The notes under the pieces: model-generated
What the model saw: the letters and a program-made list of their open reading frames with translations, nothing else
The model's database searches: none
Told to the model about the DNA's origin: nothing
Part shown: positions 30,640 through 40,231 of the stretch, one piece after another
Position numbering within the stretch: the stretch's first letter is position 1
Layout of the letters: every line of letters begins with the position of its first letter
Position numbers and translations under genes: made by a program
From: Enterobacter kobei
GTDB taxonomy: Bacteria; Pseudomonadota; Gammaproteobacteria; Enterobacterales; Enterobacteriaceae
Direction of reading: 5' to 3'
NCBI RefSeq assembly: GCF_001729765.1
Contig: NZ_CP017181.1
Location: 4,092,001-4,156,000 of the forward strand
DNA: 64,000 bases

Positions 30640-31074
30640 ATGAAAAAGATCCTTGTATCCTTTATTGCCATGATGGCTGTCGCTTCATCTGCCTGGGCTG
30701 CAGAGACAATGAACATGCATGACCAGGTAAATAATGCCCAGGCGCCTGCCCATCAGATGCAATCATCCGCTGAAAAAAGTGCAGTTCAGGGGGAGAGCAT
30801 GAAAATGATGGATATGAGCGGTCACGATCAGGCCGCAATGTCCCATGAAATGATGCAAAACGGCAATTCTGCTGCCCATCAGGACATGGCTGAAATGCAT
30901 AAAAAAATGATGAAATCCAAGCCAGCAGCTTCTAACGAAACAGCAAAATCATTTTCCGAAATGAACGAGCATGAGAAAGCCGCTGTTGTGCATGAGAAGG
31001 CGAATAATGGTCAATCTTCCGTTATTCATCAGCAGCAGGCTGAAAAGCATCGCAGCCAGATCACCCAGAATTAA
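30640..31074 (+). CDS. pcoE: Periplasmic copper-binding protein PcoE
   Basis: 144 aa, the known PcoE length, with a signal peptide ending SSAWA. The mature protein has repeats with HDQVNNAQAPAHQMQ, MSHEMMQNGNSAAHQDM and FSEMNEHEKAAVVHEKANN rich in His and Met. Homologous to SilE, it binds copper in the periplasm as a first buffer. Transcribed separately from pcoABCDRS. Confidence 0.96.
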   Translation: MKKILVSFIAMMAVASSAWAAETMNMHDQVNNAQAPAHQMQSSAEKSAVQGESMKMMDMSGHDQAAMSHEMMQNGNSAAHQDMAEMHKKMMKSKPAASNETAKSFSEMNEHEKAAVVHEKANNGQSSVIHQQQAEKHRSQITQN

Positions 31075-31124
31075 CCCGCAGCTCCACTTGTTAGACCCTC
31101 ATTTGACGCCGAAGTCACTGGCTT

Positions 31125-31151
31125 ACGCTCCCGTCCGGGAGCGTTTTTTTT
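31125..31151 (+). terminator. pcoE intrinsic terminator
   Basis: ACGCTCCC-GTCC-GGGAGCGT stem at 31125-31144 followed by seven further T. About 50 bp after the pcoE stop. Confidence 0.93.
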
Positions 31152-31297
31152 AAACCAAATGAAAGATTATGTCTGTGTATGATTAATCGTAGTCTGCGGC
31201 CTGTTATGAACTAAATGAACGACGGACTAAATTTAACATAAGATAGATTACACGAACTAAGTAATTGATTTTTATGTATTTAAAGTTTCTTGCCCGA

Positions 31298-31594
31298 TTA
31301 TATCCAGGGTTCATGCCGTGCCGTATCCTGAGACTGGCTGAGAATACGTATGACCGTAACCACCGAATGCGATGGCACAAAATAGATCATGTGCTGTTCC
31401 ACCGGCAACGAGCAGATATCTTCTCCCAGCTCTGCGCGATGCGTGCCGATGTCATGCATGGCCAGCACATCAAACACTGCGGCTATACGCCCGATATACG
31501 CATCCGCCTGAACAACCCCGAACTGTCTGAAGCTGTAGTCCCAGATAGCCTCCAGATCTTCTTCTGCTTTTGGTGTCAGCTCAATCTCTTTCAT
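31298..31594 (-). CDS. parE: ParE/RelE-superfamily toxin
   Basis: 98 aa from the ATG at 31594 (MKEIELTPKAEEDLEAIWDY); a longer frame from 31615 lies deeper in the antitoxin gene. The fold signature is AEEDLEAIWDYSFRQFG, then LPVEQHMIYFVPSHSVVTVIRILSQ and DTARHEPW, typical of ParE toxins, which inhibit gyrase. Its start overlaps the antitoxin stop by 14 bp. Confidence 0.88.
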   Translation of the reverse strand: MKEIELTPKAEEDLEAIWDYSFRQFGVVQADAYIGRIAAVFDVLAMHDIGTHRAELGEDICSLPVEQHMIYFVPSHSVVTVIRILSQSQDTARHEPWI

Positions 31595-31841
31595 TTGCCA
31601 TCCTGGCCCTGACATTATTCAGGAATGCATCCTTGTTCCATGGTTTCGCCTCGCCGCTGCTGATGCCTTCGGCCAGCAGATCGCGCAGTTCCTGAAGGCG
31701 TGATTCAGCTTGCTTCTCGCGCAGCAGCCGCAGCGCGTCACGCATGACTTCGCTCTGGGTTCGGTAATCACCGGCCTTAACCAGGGAATCGATAAATTCA
31801 CGCAGCTCATCACCCACGTCCACCGTCATTGTACGGGCCAT
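31581..31841 (-). CDS. parD: ParD-like RHH antitoxin
   Basis: 86 aa. N-terminal ribbon-helix-helix (TMTVDVGDELREFIDSLVKA) with GDYRTQSEVMRDALRLL, then an acidic C-terminus that should wrap the toxin. Type II antitoxin of the CC2985/ParD family, upstream of and overlapping parE. It lies between pcoE and IS1 copy C, so it is part of the bracketed copper block. Confidence 0.88.
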   Translation of the reverse strand: MARTMTVDVGDELREFIDSLVKAGDYRTQSEVMRDALRLLREKQAESRLQELRDLLAEGISSGEAKPWNKDAFLNNVRARMANERD

Positions 31842-31858
31842 AACCCCTCCGTTTCATT

Positions 31859-31879
31859 ATGTAAGATTTGTTCTTACAT
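31859..31879 (-). promoter_or_regulatory. Probable parDE operator
   Basis: Inverted repeat ATGTAAG-N7-CTTACAT directly upstream of the antitoxin start. RHH antitoxins bind such palindromes to autoregulate. No biochemical support beyond position and symmetry. Confidence 0.55.
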
Positions 31880-31965
31880 CAGTATATCATTTTAGCATCA
31901 GGCTTCCATGCTCAGTGATCGAGACTATGGACTGCATTTATGAGATCAACAGGGATGCGAAATCA

Positions 31966-32733
31966 GGTAATGACTCCAACTTATTGATAGTGTTTTATGT
32001 TCAGATAATGCCCGATGACTTTGTCATGCAGCTCCACCGATTTTGAGAACGACAGCGACTTCCGTCCCAGCCGTGCCAGGTGCTGCCTCAGATTCAGGTT
32101 ATGCCGCTCAATTCGCTGCGTATATCGCTTGCTGATTACGTGCAGCTTTCCCTTCAGGCGGGATTCATACAGCGGCCAGCCATCCGTCATCCATATCACC
32201 ACGTCAAAGGGTGACAGCAGGCTCATAAGACGCCCCAGCGTCGCCATAGTGCGTTCACCGAATACGTGCGCAACAACCGTCTTCCGGAGCCTGTCATACG
32301 CGTAAAACAGCCAGCGCTGGCGCGATTTATCCCCGACGTATCCCCACTGTTCGTCCATTTCCGCGCAGACGATGACGTCACTGCCCGGCTGTATGCGCGA
32401 GGTTACCGACTGCGGCCTGAGTTTTTTAAATGGCGGAAAATCGTGTTGAGGCCAACGCCCATAATGCGGGCGGTTGCCCGGCATCCAACGCCATTCATGG
32501 CCATATCAATGATTTTCTGGTGCGTACCGGGTTGAGAAGCGGTGTAAGTGAACTGCAGTTGCCATGTTTTACGGCAGTGAGAGCAGAGATAGCGCTGATG
32601 TCCGGCAGTGCTTTTGCCGTTACGCACCACCCCGTCAGTAGCTGAACAGGAGGGACAGCTGATAGAAACAGAAGCCACTGGAGCACCTCAAAAACACCAT
32701 CATACACTAAATCAGTAAGTTGGCAGCATCACC
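31966..32733 (-). mobile_element. IS1 copy C, complete (768 bp)
   Basis: GGTAATGACTCCAACTTATT at the left, ..GGCAGCATCACC at the right; 768 bp. Inverted relative to copy B with identical proteins. The flanks (GCGAAATCA and AGAATTTGC) show no target duplication. It separates the copper block from plasmid-type DNA. Confidence 0.97.
31981..32678 (-). CDS. insAB: IS1 transposase InsAB' (copy C)
   Basis: InsA 32403-32678 and InsB' 31981-32484, joined by -1 frameshifting at A6C. Amino-acid identical to copy B. Confidence 0.93.
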
Positions 32734-32858
32734 AGAATTTGCGGTGCGCAAGATTCTGGAGAAACTCAGAGTCAGGGTCACAACGCAAACCGGCAGGGCA
32801 TTCTGGCATTATGTTCAGGGCTGGCTGTTAACCGCGTGTCGCCAGGGGAATATACAGC
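32734..32858 (+). other. Possible 3' end of a plasmid gene cut by IS1
   Basis: A frame open from the IS1 border reads EFAVRKILEKLRVRVTTQTG and then AFWHYVQGWL, which looks coding and could be the tail of the gene normally upstream of traX. It overlaps the traX start in another frame. The family is not recognised. Confidence 0.3.
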
Positions 32859-33629
32859 ATGAATCATTCATTACCCGACATTCTTCCCACTATCCGGAAC
32901 GCCAGCCAGCTCAGTCCCGCTGCACTCGATATGGTCAAACTTCTCGCACTTCTGGCCATGATTATCGACCACACCAATACGGTGTTTCTGTCGTCTGCCT
33001 TGCCGGTGATGTATGCGCTTGGCCGGATGGCCTTCCCCCTGTTCACGCTTATATGGGCGATGAACGTACAGCGCCCCCCGGAACGACTGCAGAAGAGAGC
33101 CAATCGTCTGTGGATCTGGGCAATCATAACGCAGCCGGTGTTCAGCCTGGCCTTCCAGAATCAACAGCCCTGGTGGGCCCTGAACATTCTGTTCGTGTTT
33201 GCAGGCGTCACGCAGTTGCTTGCCCTGCAGTACCGGCACGGCCGGAAAGGAATGCTTGCCGGGTATCTGCTCCTGGCCCTTATGATTTGGCCCCTGCAGC
33301 CGGCAAGTTACGGGCTGGCAGGAATAACGCTGGCCATCAGTATGGCAACGGTTTCTGGCAGCGATACACCCGGAGTGCAGCGGCTGGCAGCCATCACTGC
33401 CGTGCTGTCACTGATTTGTTTAAACGGGTTATCGCATCTCCTGGATATGCCCGCAGAAACATTATTACTGGCCACGCTGCCTACTCTGGCATTCCCCCTG
33501 GCAGTGGTTTCATTCTGCAGGCAAATCTGTCCGGAGGGCCGTAGGCGTTTCATGCCGCGTAATTTCTTTTATTATGCTTACGCCGGCCACCTGGGGATTA
33601 TTGGTCTGGTACAGTCTACTTTTGGCTGA
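32859..33629 (+). CDS. traX: TraX-family conjugal transfer protein
   Basis: 256 aa, polytopic. N-terminal ALDMVKLLALLAMIIDHTNT and ALGRMAFPLFTLIWAMN match the TraX pattern, as does NRLWIWAIITQPVF. TraX acetylates the N-terminus of pilin in F-type plasmids; other family members are less clear. No other tra gene is visible, so it is a leftover from a conjugative plasmid. GGGGA lies 10 nt before the ATG. Confidence 0.88.
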   Translation: MNHSLPDILPTIRNASQLSPAALDMVKLLALLAMIIDHTNTVFLSSALPVMYALGRMAFPLFTLIWAMNVQRPPERLQKRANRLWIWAIITQPVFSLAFQNQQPWWALNILFVFAGVTQLLALQYRHGRKGMLAGYLLLALMIWPLQPASYGLAGITLAISMATVSGSDTPGVQRLAAITAVLSLICLNGLSHLLDMPAETLLLATLPTLAFPLAVVSFCRQICPEGRRRFMPRNFFYYAYAGHLGIIGLVQSTFG

Positions 33630-33759
33630 TTTAGAATGACGTGATGGCTATCAGTGAGAAAGAGCTGATAGCCGTAACCACCTGTCAGGTTATCGGTCGG
33701 GCTTAACTGGTTATTAGCGCAGGGCATGTTAAACTTCCCGCAGGGAAAAGGAGAGAAGC

Positions 33760-34086
33760 ATGAACCATGAAAGTGATCTGATGAACCACGGCTTCAGTGA
33801 AGAGGACATTGTCCGACTGCGGGCCAGTTCAGCTAAAACGGGTACGGAAATGGATACTCTGCTGAACGATCTGGCAAACCGTTTTAAGGCCCTGATATGG
33901 GTGCTGTCAGTCATGTTACTGATTCTTGTGGCCACACTTTTGGCTGGCTCGAGGGTGCATGCAATTTCCTTTGGCGTGGCTATTCTTGTTCTTGGCACTC
34001 TGTTTACGATTACCATGCCTTTGAAGCTGGCCTATAAATCATGGCATTACCGCCGGAATCTCATTTCCCAGCGTCATCAGAAGTGA
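33760..34086 (+). CDS. Small two-helix membrane protein, unknown
   Basis: 108 aa with a good AAGGAGA ribosome-binding site. The N-terminal half is soluble and helical (MNHGFSEEDIVRLRASS), then two membrane segments at about 46-63 and 68-86 and a basic end. I do not recognise the family. Its 3' end overlaps the convergent gene at 34061 by 26 bp. Position next to traX and repA suggests plasmid origin. Confidence 0.6.
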   Translation: MNHESDLMNHGFSEEDIVRLRASSAKTGTEMDTLLNDLANRFKALIWVLSVMLLILVATLLAGSRVHAISFGVAILVLGTLFTITMPLKLAYKSWHYRRNLISQRHQK

Positions 34087-34867
34087 TCAGATCGAAAACA
34101 ACCTTAGCCTTTACCCCCCATCCCACAATTTTCATTGTCAGTTTACCCCGGGACATGGTGTCGATTTTCCGGTAAAAATCGGTGCTGATATAGTTAAACA
34201 GACGCCATGTCCCTGGTCTGGCCATTAATCCATAGACACTGTAGATATTGCCTGCAAGCGCGATCCCGTTGTATATCCCTAACCCTGTTGATCGTTCAAA
34301 TCCCATGAATTTAGCGATGTTCATAGCACCATCACCAAACATACCCTGCGTGTCAGGTTCATTCAGGAACTGACGACCAACTTCACGGGTTATCGTGTTG
34401 GCCGAGTCGACAATCAGAATAGCCCCGGCAAGAACGCCTACGGGGGTCATTGAGGAAGTCAGCACGAAGCCAAATACGCCCTGCATACCTGCCAGCACCA
34501 CTTTAATTCCTGAGATGACATAACCGACCATCCGGTCTTCATCCCTGACGTATTTGATCTGGGCATATAGTTTCGCATAACCGGTCTGGAGCTGCCGGCT
34601 CTGCTCAAGCAGACTGCTGTTTTCTGCCTGCAGGTTACGCAGGCAGGTCATGCACTCTTCGTCAGACTTTGCCCGCCGGGCACGCTCAAATTCGCCATTA
34701 ATGACAGATTTAATTTCATCGATGAATTTGAGACGCGTCAATCCATCCCCCAGATGTCGGGCGCCAACAATATTAGCGGTATTGACGAGTTTGCGGGCCT
34801 CCAGATTAATCATGGTTTCTGCCCAGACTCGAGCCTGGCTTTTGTTTCCCGGAAGAATTATATCCAT
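34061..34867 (-). CDS. Hypothetical protein, possibly DUF4225-like
   Basis: 268 aa from the ATG at 34867 (an ATG at 34876 is also in frame but has a poorer ribosome-binding site). A helical, charged N-terminal half contains CMTCLRNLQ, followed by hydrophobic segments at about 115-155 (VGYVISGIKVVLAGMQGVFG, VGVLAGAILIVDSANTI) and GIYNGIALAGNIYSVYGL near 200-218. The pattern reminds me of DUF4225 proteins, but this is tentative. Function unknown. Confidence 0.55.
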   Translation of the reverse strand: MDIILPGNKSQARVWAETMINLEARKLVNTANIVGARHLGDGLTRLKFIDEIKSVINGEFERARRAKSDEECMTCLRNLQAENSSLLEQSRQLQTGYAKLYAQIKYVRDEDRMVGYVISGIKVVLAGMQGVFGFVLTSSMTPVGVLAGAILIVDSANTITREVGRQFLNEPDTQGMFGDGAMNIAKFMGFERSTGLGIYNGIALAGNIYSVYGLMARPGTWRLFNYISTDFYRKIDTMSRGKLTMKIVGWGVKAKVVFDLITSDDAGK

Positions 34868-34899
34868 TTTTCTCATCCTGATTGAAAATCACCCGTTAA

Positions 34900-35694
34900 A
34901 GCTTATCGCGCTCCCGGATTTAGGCAACCCTGCTTTAAAGGGTACATATATGCCGCGAAGCGGCATGGAGACGCCAGCCGGAGCTGAACCGGGTGATTCT
35001 GGTGAGGGGCGTCGTAACCGGCATCAGCCGTTACGGATTGATAGGTTCTGCCAATCCCATCCCTTTCCCTGCAAAGCCATACCCGCTTAAAACTTTCTGA
35101 TTGCTAATGTGCGCGGTCGGAGTGAGTCCGTCAAGGCCAGAGGCCGCTGACGGGCTGTATCTCCGCGTTAGCGCCGTGAGGCGCTTACGAGCGTGTACCG
35201 CGAACTTACCGCGAATCGACTTACAGCCATAGCTATTTCTAGTTACAACATCCCTCTTAAAGCGAAGTTGTTCCGGCCCTTTGGGCCGGGGCGGCGTCGG
35301 TTTAGCAGGGGTTAGGTATGTATGCGGTGCCGGGTTCTGGCCAGAAAGGGGCCCGGCGCTTGCGACGGGAGGTACTTTTGATTTTGTTCTGAGCGCGAGG
35401 CCGTGAGGCCGCTGCATGCGAAGGCATTTTTCGTTATCCACAGAGTGACTGCAGACAAAGATCTACTCTGGAATGAAATGAACAGAGAGATAAAAACGGT
35501 GAAGTAAGACTGTTTTGCGGAATGTCTTTTATTCGTTTCCGGGTTACTTCACTTATTCGTTTGCGGATTTCTGTGTAAAATAAAGAGACAGTGGCCACTG
35601 GGGGCCATAACGACAAGCAGAACGTCATGGTGACCGGAAGGAGAACGGAGTGAAGGTTGAAAAATGAGCAGGGTGGCCGAAAAAAACCAGCACG
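34900..35694. other. Plasmid origin-like region downstream of repA
   Basis: No convincing gene; a 64-codon frame at 35434-35628 on the minus strand lacks family features. A perfect DnaA box TTATCCACA is at 35434-35442. Two copies of TTATTCGTTT lie at 35529-35538 and 35553-35562 (24 bp apart), iteron-like. The stretch follows repA on its coding strand, as CIS and oriR do in IncFII/IncI-type replicons, so it is the likely oriV. Confidence 0.6.
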
Positions 35695-35713
35695 AAAAGC
35701 CCCGGTGAGGGGC
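35695..35713 (-). terminator. Hairpin after repA
   Basis: GCCCC-TCACC-GGGGC with TTTT on the repA strand, about 35 bp after the repA stop. A modest 5-bp GC stem. Confidence 0.55.
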
Positions 35714-35746
35714 CCGTAAACAAGAAGACTGTTGTGTCGTCTGTGA

Positions 35747-36760
35747 CTAGTCCGGGGGAGAAAGCGCCAGATCCAGCTGGTAAAGATGCTGGATGGCCAG
35801 AGCCTTCAGGCGCTCAGATGTGCACCAGTACGCTTCGTCAGGCGGGAGGGTGCGGTAAATCCATTCAGACATTGCATGGAGTCGTTCATCTGCCGGCAGC
35901 TTAATCAGATTGTTGGCACGTTTACGCTCCGCGCCTTTTTTGCGGCGGTAAACGAGTGCCTCCCGACGCTTACGGTCAGACCAGCATTTCCGCGCAGAGT
36001 GGGCCTGAACATCATCATGTTCGCTCATCACTACTTCCCGGATCAGCTGCTCACGCTCGGCGCTCTGACGGAGCTTCTTCTCCTGCTCTTTAAACAGCTT
36101 GTCCATATCGACGCCCAGCATCTGGAATCCCAAGGGGGTTATATAGACATACGTTGGCAACCAGGTGCGGGATTCACGATCCCAGGCGCGTTCTTCTGCG
36201 AGGCCCAGAACGCCAAACCGTACCTGTTCCTCAATAAGCCGTGAAAGGCGTGACACCGTCACCTCCGTTTCAGGAATGACATTGCCTTTTGGGTCCTTTG
36301 CACTGAGTTCTTTTGCAAGACGGGAGATACACATGCCGACGGTATGCTTGCCGGCATCACAGAAGCTGATGAGCACTGGCCAGAGCGCATCGAGCAGGCG
36401 CTGACGTTCCGGACGGAAGCCATATTTACGTCCCGCCTTACGGCGGCCGGCGACATAGAGAGGGTGACGAGAAACATGCATGCGCAGGCTGACCTGCCCG
36501 GTTTCTTTGTCTTTTTTCACCAGGCGATTGTAGGCATGACCGAGCTGTCCGGAGAGCTTTTTATAATGCTCCGGGCGATACCAGGCCGGGTTCTCACATT
36601 TGGCTTTTGTGGAATGCTCACCGCGTTTGCGGCGGGTCAGTTTTTTGACCGGTGCAATGAGGAAATTACCCTGAGTGCCGGCATCGACATCCTGGCAGAA
36701 ACGGGTTAGCTCATCTTTCGGTAGATCTGACCAGTGAACAGAAATCTGATTGTCATTCAC
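35747..36760 (-). CDS. repA: Plasmid replication initiator RepA (IncI/L/M/FII-type)
   Basis: 337 aa, GTG start at 36760 (MNDNQISVHWSDLPKDEL). The middle part has winged-helix-like segments (GKHTVGMCISRLAKELSAK, EVTVSRLSRLIEEQVRFGVLG, TYVYITPLGFQML), and the C-terminal half is strongly basic (RKCWSDRKRREALVYRRKKG), as in RepA/RepZ initiators. Control region: a coupled leader peptide overlaps its start and an antisense RNA gene lies just upstream, the IncI/IncL/M layout. It is intact, so replication from this site in the chromosome is conceivable. Confidence 0.85.
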   Translation of the reverse strand: MNDNQISVHWSDLPKDELTRFCQDVDAGTQGNFLIAPVKKLTRRKRGEHSTKAKCENPAWYRPEHYKKLSGQLGHAYNRLVKKDKETGQVSLRMHVSRHPLYVAGRRKAGRKYGFRPERQRLLDALWPVLISFCDAGKHTVGMCISRLAKELSAKDPKGNVIPETEVTVSRLSRLIEEQVRFGVLGLAEERAWDRESRTWLPTYVYITPLGFQMLGVDMDKLFKEQEKKLRQSAEREQLIREVVMSEHDDVQAHSARKCWSDRKRREALVYRRKKGAERKRANNLIKLPADERLHAMSEWIYRTLPPDEAYWCTSERLKALAIQHLYQLDLALSPPD

Positions 36761-36806
36761 GGCGGCCTGTTCTTATGGCGGCCGGGTGTTGTGTTATGTG
36801 GTGCAT
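36753..36806 (-). CDS. repA leader peptide (RepY/RepB-like), 17 aa
   Basis: ATG at 36806 with AAGGA 9 nt upstream; reads MHHITQHPAAIRTGRRE and stops at 36753, overlapping the repA GTG start by 8 nt. In IncI and IncL/M plasmids translation and stopping of such a leader frees the pseudoknot that lets repA be translated. Here CCGCC motifs inside the leader (complement at 36761-36765 and 36777-36781) can pair with the GGCGG of the antisense-target loop. Confidence 0.72.
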   Translation of the reverse strand: MHHITQHPAAIRTGRRE

Positions 36807-36821
36807 GCGTTATAATCCTTC

Positions 36822-36898
36822 ACAGGCCACGCGCCTGCTTTTGGACCCCCTGATATCTGTGTCTTCCGCCAAGATGATGACAGATGTCGGGGGGTTTG
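36822..36898 (+). ncRNA. Antisense copy-control RNA (RNAI/Inc type)
   Basis: Divergent promoter TTGTGT (36789-36794), 16 bp, TATAAT (36811-36816) points away from repA. The product would end in a long hairpin: CCCCCTGATATCTGT at 36846-36860 pairs with ACAGATGTCGGGGGG at 36880-36894, then TTT. The loop carries CTTCCGCCAAG; its sense complement CTTGGCGGAAG holds a UUGG U-turn motif (YUNR) as in IncB/IncI RNAs. Start and end are estimated. Confidence 0.75.
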
Positions 36899-37340
36899 TG
36901 CATTCAGGCTCCGGGAAATCCCGTTACCTGCTCCTGAACGTTTTACTGGACACGTCCTGTCCCTGTCTGTTTCCGGAAGTCCGCATTTCTTCCGTAAAAC
37001 CATCTTTTGCCACCCGCCTGCCTCACCACAAAGCAGTCAAACCGTCAGTTTGAGTTAGGACACAAAAGTAATCTGAATCAACAATCTGTCCCACCACAAG
37101 ACGATCGCTGACGATCCGAATACTACCTTCTCATCAGTAACTTTTCCAGATGTTAGACCAGATAACAATCCATAGTTTTCATGCTAATTGTCCGGATGAG
37201 ACTGCTAGCAAGCATCGCACGCAGTAAATTCAGGGCGTTGGGTTTGATTTGGTAGGCCAGAGCAAGGAAAATAATTTAGAGGAAGAGCTTTACCTAATAG
37301 TTGCAAGTTGACTCTTTCGTATGTTCACTGCACTTAAAAA
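36899..37340. other. Non-coding stretch with a transposase-like relic
   Basis: No intact gene. On the minus strand around 37150-37275 the frame FLALAYQIKPNALNLLRAML is followed by SSLIRTISMKTMDCYLV and a stop, which looks like the tail of a broken coding sequence, perhaps a transposase, but I cannot name it. The rest shows no recognisable structure. Confidence 0.3.
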
Positions 37341-37343
37341 ACC

Positions 37344-37399
37344 GTATAGCTTTTGCTATACAGAATCCATATGATATGCTTGTAAAGCAATCGCTATAC
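37344..37399 (+). promoter_or_regulatory. kacAT operator/promoter
   Basis: Perfect inverted repeat GTATAGC-TTTT-GCTATAC at 37344-37361 and an extra half-site GCTATAC at 37393-37399. TTGCTA (37353-37358), 16 bp, TATGCT (37375-37380) is a plausible promoter, so antitoxin binding would cover -35. AAGGAG follows for the antitoxin start. Confidence 0.7.
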
Positions 37400-37412
37400 A
37401 AGGAGCGCACTC

Positions 37413-38152
<740 letters not shown>

Positions 38153-38305
38153 GGTTTGAGGAAGAAAGGGGCTTGTTCGATATTTAAGATATTGATGTAT
38201 AATGATTTTACTATTGAATTTAACATAATCTTTGTTATGCGCACCTGTATTGTAGGGGCTCAATGCTAATGTCTATTAGGGGGCTGCGGATGTTTTCCTG
38301 GACTG

Positions 38306-38381
38306 TTATGTTGTGATCCCAAGATGCTGCCGGTACTTCACAGGACTCATTGCACCTAATGATAGCTTGATACGTTTCTCG
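38306..38381 (-). pseudogene. IS3-family OrfB C-terminal fragment
   Basis: Reads EKRIKLSLGAMSPVKYRQHL then GITT and a stop at 38306: the standard end of IS150-type OrfB. Separated by IS1 copy D from the N-terminal part. Confidence 0.8.
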
Positions 38382-39149
38382 GGTAATGACTCCAACTTAC
38401 TGATAGTGTTTTATGTTCAGATAATGCCCGATGACTTTGTCATGCAGCTCCACCGATTTTGAGAACGACAGTGACTTCCTGCCCAGCCTTGCCAGATGCT
38501 GCCTCAGATTCAGGTTATGCCGCTCAATGCGCTGCGTATATCGCTTGCTGATAACGTGCAGTTCTCCCTTCAGGCGTGATTCATACAGCGGCCAGCCATC
38601 CGTCATCCATACCACGACCTCAAAGGCCGACAGCAGGCTCAGAAGACGCTCCAGCGTGGCCAACGTGCGTTCACCGAATACGTGCGCCACAACCGTCCTC
38701 CGTATCCTGTCATACGCGTAAAACAACCAGCGCTGGCGTGATTTAGCGCCGACGTAACCCCACTGTTCGTCCATTTCCGCGCAGACAATCACATCACTGC
38801 CCGGTTGTATGCGCGAGGTTACCGACTGCGGCCTGAGTTTTTTAAGTGTCGTAAAATCGTGTTGAGGCCAACGCCCATAATGCGTGCACTGGCGCGACAT
38901 CCGACGCCATTCATGGCCATATCAATAATTTTCTGGTGTGTACCGGGCTGAGAGGCGGTGTAAGTGAACTGTAGCTGCCATGTTTTACGGCAGTGAGAGC
39001 AGAGATAGCGCTGATGTCCGGCAGTACTTTTACCGTTACGCACCACGCCTTCAGTAGCCGAGCAGGAGGGACAACTGATGGAGATGGAAGCCACGGGAGC
39101 ACCTCAAAAACACCATCATACACTAAATCAGTAAGTTGGCACCATTACC
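38382..39149 (-). mobile_element. IS1 copy D, complete (768 bp)
   Basis: GGTAATGACTCCAACTTACT to ..GGCACCATTACC, 768 bp. Inserted in the IS3-family transposase gene without a 9-bp duplication (CGTTTCTCG / GGCTTTGTG). Confidence 0.97.
38397..39094 (-). CDS. insAB: IS1 transposase InsAB' (copy D)
   Basis: InsA 38819-39094, InsB' 38397-38900. Type as copies A and E (GAKSRQ, RIRRTVV), with a local difference around the InsA-InsB' junction ([11 protein letters not shown] in the InsB frame). Confidence 0.92.
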
Positions 39150-39920
39150 GGCTTTGTGGTAAAAATAACAGCTGCGGGCAAGTTGCAGAACGCTTAGCAA
39201 CTCAGCAACGGGGTGCTTTTTCTTAAGGGCATCAACTATCAGGGTTTTCTCCCTATTTTTCAGTTTCAGAAAGCTGATGCCCAGATCTTTTTTTATCAGT
39301 TCATTCGCCTTTGTCAGTATGTCACGTTCGAGCTGCAGCTGATGAACCTGCTTCCTGAGACGCTGGATTTCACCGAGTAAAGTATCCTGATTTTTATCCT
39401 GAGGGGCTGCCTTTCGTTTGCGCATGGATTGATAAGCCTCGTCACTGATAAGGTCTTTCTTCCATTTGTACAGGACCGGGACGCTGACGCCTATGCTTTG
39501 TGCAACTTTACGCACGGTTCCACGTCGGTTACAGAGCTCCCGGACGGCCTGAGACCTCTCTTCCGGGCTGAAGCATTTGCTTGTGCCTGAGCGAATGACC
39601 AGGGGACGCGCATTTGGGTAAAACTCTTCAATCCAGCGCTTTAGAATTTCGTTACTGGGGTAGCCGATGGCTCGGCGAGTGTACGACAGGCAACCACCGT
39701 GAGTAAGATAATGCTCAACAGCAGCAATTTTCTGTGTACGTGAATAGCGTTCTCTTGGTTTTAATTCCCTGGGTAAATCGCCCTTCTCTTCATAAATCCG
39801 AACCCAACGGCCCAGCTGTTTTGTGGAAGGATATCCCAGCTCCATGACGACAACGGAGGCTTTCTTTCCGTACCGGTAATAGAGTTCGACGGCCCGAATC
39901 CGGTCCTCGTATGAATGCAT
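39150..39920 (-). pseudogene. IS3-family transposase, N-terminal part
   Basis: About 257 native codons from the ATG at 39920: two helix-turn-helix units (MHSYEDRIRAVELYYRYGKK; CFSPEERSQAVRELCNRRG), a leucine-zipper stretch (EIQRLRKQVHQLQLERDIL) and the start of the catalytic part (KKHPVAELLSVLQLARSCYF). It is then cut by IS1; the DDE domain is gone, so it is inactive. Confidence 0.85.
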
Positions 39921-39934
39921 AAATTAACTCCTGA

Positions 39935-40153
<219 letters not shown>

Positions 40154-40231
40154 CACAGCACACCCCTGGCAGCACTGTGCTGTCAGGGCGTCTCATAATT
40201 CCGCGCGGATACCTCCCGGCCCTACTGTGCA

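Noticed and set aside
32720..33544. 274-codon plus-strand frame overlapping traX
   Set aside because: Apart from its first 40 codons it lies in another frame of traX, which has the clear membrane-protein pattern.
35434..35628. 64-codon frame downstream of repA as a repA4-type gene
   Set aside because: It covers the DnaA box and repeats of the presumed origin and shows no conserved features.
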